64,000 nucleotides of DNA from Paractinoplanes maris (GTDB taxonomy: Bacteria; Actinomycetota; Actinomycetes; Mycobacteriales; Micromonosporaceae): the NCBI RefSeq assembly GCF_023544465.1, contig NZ_JALPVL010000007.1, positions 474,049 through 538,048 of the forward strand, read 5' to 3'. A program made the translations under genes and the position numbers. Under the pieces are notes generated by a model. The model saw only the letters and a program-made list of their open reading frames with translations, did not search any database and was not told where the DNA came from. Below are positions 60,435 to 64,000 of this stretch, in pieces; position 1 is the first letter of the stretch, and each line of letters starts with the position of its first letter.

Positions 60435-61595
60435 TCAGGGCGCGTACGCGGTGAGCGTCGACCCGGTCCGGCCGTACAGCCGCCCGTTCGCCACCATCGG
60501 GGCGCCCTGCAATCCCTTGGTGCTGGCGTCGAGTGCGATTGGTCTTCCGGTACGCGTCTCGAAAGCCGCCAGCCGGTGGCCGTTGTCCCGCCAGCCGTAA
60601 ACCACTCCCCCGGCGACCGCGAACATGATGGGGGCGTCCTCGGTGAAGGTGGCCGTCCAGACCCGGTGGCCGTCGTGCGCGTCGACGGCGATCAGCTCAC
60701 GGTTGAAGGTGTGCAGGTAGATCCGCTCGCCGTCGGTGGCGAATCCGAAGGTCGCGCCGTGACTGGGAAACGTCTTGAGGACCGCTCCGGTGGCTGCGCT
60801 GACGCTGCGGATACGCCCGTCCGGGTCGCAGCGCATGTAGAACGTCGCGCCGTCCGGCGACGCACCGATCGGGGTGAAACAACCCGCGCCGGCCGGCCAC
60901 ACCGCTTTGCCGGTCGTCACGTCGACAGCGGTTGCCGACTCGTCGCCGACCACCAGGACCCGCCCGCCGGCAGCCACGGTTTCGCCGGCGATCGATCCCT
61001 GACGCGCCCACACCCGCGAGCCGTCGGCGATGCGGTAGGCGCGGATGCCGTACTTGCTGATCGCCGCGTCCCACACCCCGCCGAGCACGATCCCCCGGTC
61101 GACGACGAAGCCGTACATGGTCTCGGGAATCCGCTTGGTGTAGAGGAGCTTGCCGGTGGTCACGTCGTGGGCGGTCAGGAAGGTCGTGCCGGACCGGCAG
61201 TCGCGGGACTGGGCGACGAGCCTGGTCCCCACGATCGCGGCGAGGCTGATGCTGGTCTTCTTGCCGGTGGCGGGGGTCCGCCAGGCCAGGGCGCCGGTGG
61301 TCGCGTCATAACCGCTGATCCGGTACGAGGCGGCGGTGATCAGCCGGTTCGCGCCGACCAGCGGTACGGCCGGTTCGGCGCACTTGGCGGTGGCCAGTGG
61401 AACGTTCCAGCGCGGCTTCAGCTTGGCTGCCACGGCGGGGGTCAGCCGGGTCTCGCCCGCGTTGTAGTAGTCGCCGGTCGCGTGAGCCGCGACCTGCCCC
61501 CAGGAGTCGGGAGTCGTCGCGGCGGCCGGAGCCGGGACGGCGACCTGGCCGGCGGTCGCACAGATCGCGGCGACCACCAGGTAACGACGTTTCAC
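60435..61595 (-). CDS. Secreted PQQ-like beta-propeller protein (386 aa)
   Basis: A signal peptide (hydrophobic 5-22, cleavage near AAA26) is followed by repeated propeller blades of the type YDATTGALAWRTPA, HDVTTGKLLYTKRI, VDVTTGKAVWPAG and VDAHDGHRVWTATF, the Trp/Asp-x-x-Gly pattern of PQQ-binding-like repeats. There is no dehydrogenase domain, so it is likely an extracytoplasmic binding protein. GAGGAG precedes the GTG by 6 bases. Confidence 0.85.
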   Translation of the reverse strand: MKRRYLVVAAICATAGQVAVPAPAAATTPDSWGQVAAHATGDYYNAGETRLTPAVAAKLKPRWNVPLATAKCAEPAVPLVGANRLITAASYRISGYDATTGALAWRTPATGKKTSISLAAIVGTRLVAQSRDCRSGTTFLTAHDVTTGKLLYTKRIPETMYGFVVDRGIVLGGVWDAAISKYGIRAYRIADGSRVWARQGSIAGETVAAGGRVLVVGDESATAVDVTTGKAVWPAGAGCFTPIGASPDGATFYMRCDPDGRIRSVSAATGAVLKTFPSHGATFGFATDGERIYLHTFNRELIAVDAHDGHRVWTATFTEDAPIMFAVAGGVVYGWRDNGHRLAAFETRTGRPIALDASTKGLQGAPMVANGRLYGRTGSTLTAYAP

Positions 61596-61698
61596 GGCGA
61601 CTCCTCGGACGGGACGACAAGATCACCGTAGGGAGGAATGTCGCGCCCGCACGGGTGCCGGGCGGAGTGCTCACCCGGTCGAGGGAACTTTCCGGGTG

Positions 61699-62661
61699 TC
61701 ACCGCCGCCCGTCTCCCGCGGCCGATGTGTATCTCTCCGCGAGGAGCGCGACCTCGCTGCGCAGCTCGGGTGAGTCGAGTACCTCGAACGGCACCTCCCA
61801 CCAGCTCAGATAACGGGCGACGGAGGCGGCCGAGTCCGAGCCGACGGTGACGACGCACGCCTGGTCGCCGTCGGGCTCGACCCGGACTGCCAGTGGGGCC
61901 CGGCGCCGGATGGTCTCGGCCGGCGCGTGCAGCCGTACCCGATAGAGCTGTTGCCAGGACGCGGTCTGGATCGACCGGGTCAGGTATTCCTCAAATCCGT
62001 CCGCCGGCCCGGCACGCTCGGCGAATCGTCGCCCGTTCGGGGTCTTGACCCGCATACGATCCACCCGGAAAGTGCGCCAGCCGGCTTTCGCCGGATCCCA
62101 GCCGACGAGGTACCACCGGCCGGCTCGCAGCACGATGCGATGAGGTTCGACCTCGCGGTGCGCCTGCTCGCCGGTGGCATTGGTGTAGAGGAACCGGATT
62201 TGCTCCCGCGCTTGGGTGGCCGCTGCGATGCCGTGCAGGACGTCGATTTCCACGGTCGTCCGGCCGGTGGACACGCCGGACGTGACCGCGCTGAGGGAGG
62301 CGAGCCTCGGCCGGAGGCGAGCCGGCAGCATCGCCACGACCTTCGTCAAGGCCCGCATGGACGCGTCGGCGGTGCCGGCGACGGCGTGCGTCGCCGAAGA
62401 GGTGAGACCGACGACTACGGCGGCGGCCTCGTCGTCATCGAGCACCAGGGGCGGCAGGCGGTTGCCGGTTGCGAGCCGGTATCCGCCCGCGGCGCCCGGC
62501 ACCGCCGTGACCGGGTAGCCCAACTCCCGCAGGGTCGCGATGTCGGCGCGCACGGTACGCGGTGAAACCCCGAGCTGCTCGGCCAGAGCGGGGCCAGGGT
62601 GCCGGCCGGGAACCTGCAGTCGCGACAGCAGGCGCAGCACTCGCGCGGACGTGGTCAACAT
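61699..62661 (-). CDS. WYL-domain transcriptional regulator (320 aa)
   Basis: An N-terminal DeoR-like HTH (LAEQLGVSPRTVRADIATLR) is followed by a WYL domain (IRFLYTNATGEQAHREVEPH, RAGRWYLVGWDPAKAGWRTF) and a WCX region at the C-terminus. WYL domains sense nucleic-acid-derived or other ligands. TAGTGT lies 7 bases before the ATG with no ribosome site, so it is leaderless, and an inverted repeat overlaps the promoter. It is divergent from the VOC-family gene, its probable target. Confidence 0.88.
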   Translation of the reverse strand: MLTTSARVLRLLSRLQVPGRHPGPALAEQLGVSPRTVRADIATLRELGYPVTAVPGAAGGYRLATGNRLPPLVLDDDEAAAVVVGLTSSATHAVAGTADASMRALTKVVAMLPARLRPRLASLSAVTSGVSTGRTTVEIDVLHGIAAATQAREQIRFLYTNATGEQAHREVEPHRIVLRAGRWYLVGWDPAKAGWRTFRVDRMRVKTPNGRRFAERAGPADGFEEYLTRSIQTASWQQLYRVRLHAPAETIRRRAPLAVRVEPDGDQACVVTVGSDSAASVARYLSWWEVPFEVLDSPELRSEVALLAERYTSAAGDGRR

Positions 62662-62668
62662 GGGCCCG

Positions 62669-62690
62669 ACACTAACTTCCCATGAGGAAG
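62669..62690 (-). promoter_or_regulatory. -10 box and adjoining inverted repeat of the WYL regulator
   Basis: On the minus strand TAGTGT (62669-62674) is the -10 element. Directly upstream, CTTCC-N5-GGAAG (62676-62690) forms an inverted repeat. The location between -10 and -35 suits repression by the regulator itself and possibly co-regulation of the divergent gene. Confidence 0.5.
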
Positions 62691-62758
62691 CAAACCTGCC
62701 GCGTTGTGGAGTGGTCTGTACCTGTCGCCCCGACAACCACTGCGAAGGGAACACCGCC

Positions 62759-63202
62759 ATGAACACTCCGGTCATCGCCACCGTCGTCTTTCCCGCCCGC
62801 GACTTCCAGAAGAGCGTGGACGCCTGGTCCACCGTCTTCGGCACCGGCCCGACGTTCTCGAGCGGCGGCGTCGAGCGCGCCCCGGGCGAGGCTGACTTCG
62901 CCGTGTTCAAAACCGCGGACATCGAGGTCGGCCTCACCTCTCTGCCATGGACGGACGCACCCCTGGTCCTGCTGGACACCGCCGACATCGAGAAGACCCG
63001 CGGTGAGCTGATCGAAGCGGGGGCGGCGGTCGGGCTCGGCGAGGTGGCCGACGGTTCACTCGCCGTGCTCGGGACCGCCCCGGTGACCAACGGCGACCCC
63101 GCCACAGGCATCGTCGACGTCCCCGGATCACGCCTGGCCGTCGTTCAGCTCGCCGACGGCACCAAGCTCGGGCTTCGACAGGCCCTACCCGCCGACCGCT
63201 GA
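62759..63202 (+). CDS. VOC (glyoxalase/bleomycin-resistance) family protein (147 aa)
   Basis: A two-module beta-alpha-beta-beta-beta fold: IATVVFPARDFQKSVDAWST at the start, ADFAVFKTADIEVGLT, then the second module with IEKTRGELIEAGAAVG and a closing VDVPGSRLAVVQLADG. The usual His/Glu metal ligands are not all obvious, so metal binding is uncertain. GAAGGGA precedes the ATG. Pairing with a divergent WYL regulator is common for this family. Confidence 0.8.
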   Translation: MNTPVIATVVFPARDFQKSVDAWSTVFGTGPTFSSGGVERAPGEADFAVFKTADIEVGLTSLPWTDAPLVLLDTADIEKTRGELIEAGAAVGLGEVADGSLAVLGTAPVTNGDPATGIVDVPGSRLAVVQLADGTKLGLRQALPADR

Positions 63203-63535
63203 CCCAGCCGACCTCAGGCCGTGTCTTTCCTCCACGATCAAACCACTCATCTGGTACGCCTCTGTGTCATGAGGCGGTGAGGAGGGGTGTTCTAGTCTGG
63301 TGATTGGCGGGTCCGGGAAGTGACTTCTCCGAAGTGTCGGCCCAGGGGTTCGGGTCGGCCGCGCTGGATTGCAGAGTCGCCCCCACTTGTCCTCCCGGGC
63401 CCGTCCTGAGCCGCTTGGCGTCGCTCATTGCGAGATGCCGGTTCGTGTCGCGGCGGAACGCCTTGGCCGGTTATTGCCGGGAACGCACTCCCGTCGGCTC
63501 GGAACGGCTCGCCGGAGCGGGATTAAGATCCCCTC
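63203..63535. other. 333-bp interval without a supported gene
   Basis: An open frame from 63304 crosses it but has atypical codon use and no ribosome site. GGTGAGGAGGGGTGTTCTAG at 63277 onward and repeated CTAG words hint at old insertion-sequence ends, but I could not identify one. The right end carries the TAAGAT box (63524-63529) of the next gene. Confidence 0.4.
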
Positions 63536-63760
63536 ATGGCGCGACTCGCACTGTTTGGCCTTCACGGTGTTATCGGTGAACCCTGGGTCCGGGTTTCCGG
63601 CAGCTTGGAGGGTGGCGAACTCCACGTGGGCGACGAAGTAATTCTCGCTGTGGATGGGGTGGACCTCGCCACGGCGATAGTTCGCCGGGTCGAGACCTAC
63701 AGTCCTCCACCCATCACCACGATTGCGGTTGACGCGGCCGTTGCCGAACTCCTGCGATGA
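63536..63760 (+). CDS. Small beta-barrel protein resembling translation-factor domain 2 (74 aa)
   Basis: The sequence FGLHGVIGEPWVRVSGSLEG, GELHVGDEVILAVDG and a later IVRRVETY follow the strand order of EF-Tu/EF-G domain 2 (a glycine-rich turn, the GxLxxGDEV hairpin, then the next strand). No GTPase domain is attached. TAAGAT ends exactly 7 bases before the ATG, so the message is leaderless. The function is unknown and the similarity is structural guesswork. Confidence 0.55.
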   Translation: MARLALFGLHGVIGEPWVRVSGSLEGGELHVGDEVILAVDGVDLATAIVRRVETYSPPPITTIAVDAAVAELLR

Positions 63761-63944
63761 ATAGCGTCGCAGTACGGGCAGGTTGTCAGGTGCGGGATGG
63801 CCGTAACTCGAGCGATCAGTGCGTCGCATAGGAACGTCGTGGCGGTAGGGAGAACAAAACTGCCGCCATCCCCTAGTAGGACTTTGTTAGGTCTTTGTGG
63901 TGTGTCGCTTGTAGCGGTCGTGTGGTGATGGTTGGCTGCCCGGT
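63761..63944. other. Intergenic DNA leading into an insertion sequence
   Basis: No gene is supported. The sequence from about 63879 (GGACTTTGTTAGGTCTTTGT) changes to a T-rich composition unlike the surroundings and precedes the IS701-type transposase start, so it probably contains the left terminal inverted repeat; CTAG at 63873-63876 could be part of the target site. Confidence 0.4.
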
Positions 63945-64000
63945 GTGGATGAGGGCAGGTTGGAGCAGGTCCGGGTGCAGCTCCAGGAGTTCGCTGCTGA
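63945..64000 (+). mobile_element. 5' end of an IS701-family transposase gene, cut by the window edge
   Basis: The last 56 bases read (GTG start) DEGRLEQVRVQLQEFAAE. I recognise this as the N-terminus of IS701-type transposases, which typically begin with xxDEARLxRVRxRLxEFAxEVF. The remainder lies outside the window. It indicates an insertion sequence starting near 63879. Confidence 0.55.

Noticed and set aside
63304..63579. Possible 91-residue gene
   Set aside because: Poor codon use and no ribosome site; it overlaps the better-supported leaderless gene at 63536 in another frame.

Overview
This is a 64-kb stretch of very GC-rich DNA. GTG starts are frequent, many starts look leaderless with a TAnnnT box about 7 bp upstream, and the families present (AfsR/SARP regulators, WYL, PadR, DUF58/MoxR/TgpA cluster, DUF574-type methyltransferase, BON/CBS proteins) are typical of actinomycetes. 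A filamentous or Micromonosporaceae-like (Actinoplanes-type) chromosome is the best guess; this is inference from gene content, not from a marker gene.

Layout. 0-12 kb: a cation-homeostasis block. A seven-function Mrp Na+/H+ antiporter operon (mrpA-B fusion, C, D, E, F, G, all with 4-bp start/stop overlaps) lies between two CBS+BON paralogues. Upstream of it is a protein joining a stress-protein-like membrane segment to a KhtT-like antiporter regulatory domain, followed by a divergent MarR regulator with two matching palindromic operators, an extradiol dioxygenase and a DksA/TraR zinc-finger protein. 12-15.5 kb: a stand-alone three-domain lipid/peptide assembly protein (fatty acyl-AMP ligase, acyl carrier domain, condensation domain). 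15.5-27.2 kb: a region rich in gene wreckage (truncated PAP2 phosphatase, three broken alpha/beta hydrolases, membrane-protein debris and two fragments of a DUF6653-like gene). Intact genes sit among it: a large AfsR/SARP-type regulator, one intact DUF6653-like gene, a secreted serine hydrolase and an FAD monooxygenase.

27.3-36.0 kb: an 8.7-kb genomic island inserted at the 3' end of a tRNA-Leu(GAG) gene. It is bounded by 23-bp direct repeats of the tRNA end. It carries an intact tyrosine integrase next to the tRNA, three tandem 33-bp repeats plus a 26-bp perfect hairpin at the attachment side, remnants of a second tyrosine recombinase and of a serine recombinase at the far end, and as cargo a single 1797-residue signalling protein (Ser/Thr kinase, AAA ATPase, helical repeats, two GAF domains, GGDEF).

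36.2-46.6 kb: a cell-envelope cluster: a TPR/proline-repeat/FN3 membrane protein, a multi-FN3 surface protein, MoxR ATPase, DUF58 protein, a TgpA-like transglutaminase lacking its catalytic Cys and His, and a MraY paralogue away from any cell-division cluster. 46.6-64 kb: ordinary accessory genes: AraC, PadR, XRE, WYL and GyrI-type regulators, an MFS exporter, a methyltransferase, acetyltransferases, chorismate mutase, a HAD phosphatase, and an operon of HEAT protein, MazG-like pyrophosphatase and two carbon-nitrogen hydrolases (one apparently catalytically dead). The window ends inside the start of an IS701-type transposase.

The strongest candidate for something new is the tRNA-Leu island with its one-gene signalling cargo and its unusual repeat/hairpin attachment side. 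Function is inferred from motifs read by eye; no database search was possible.
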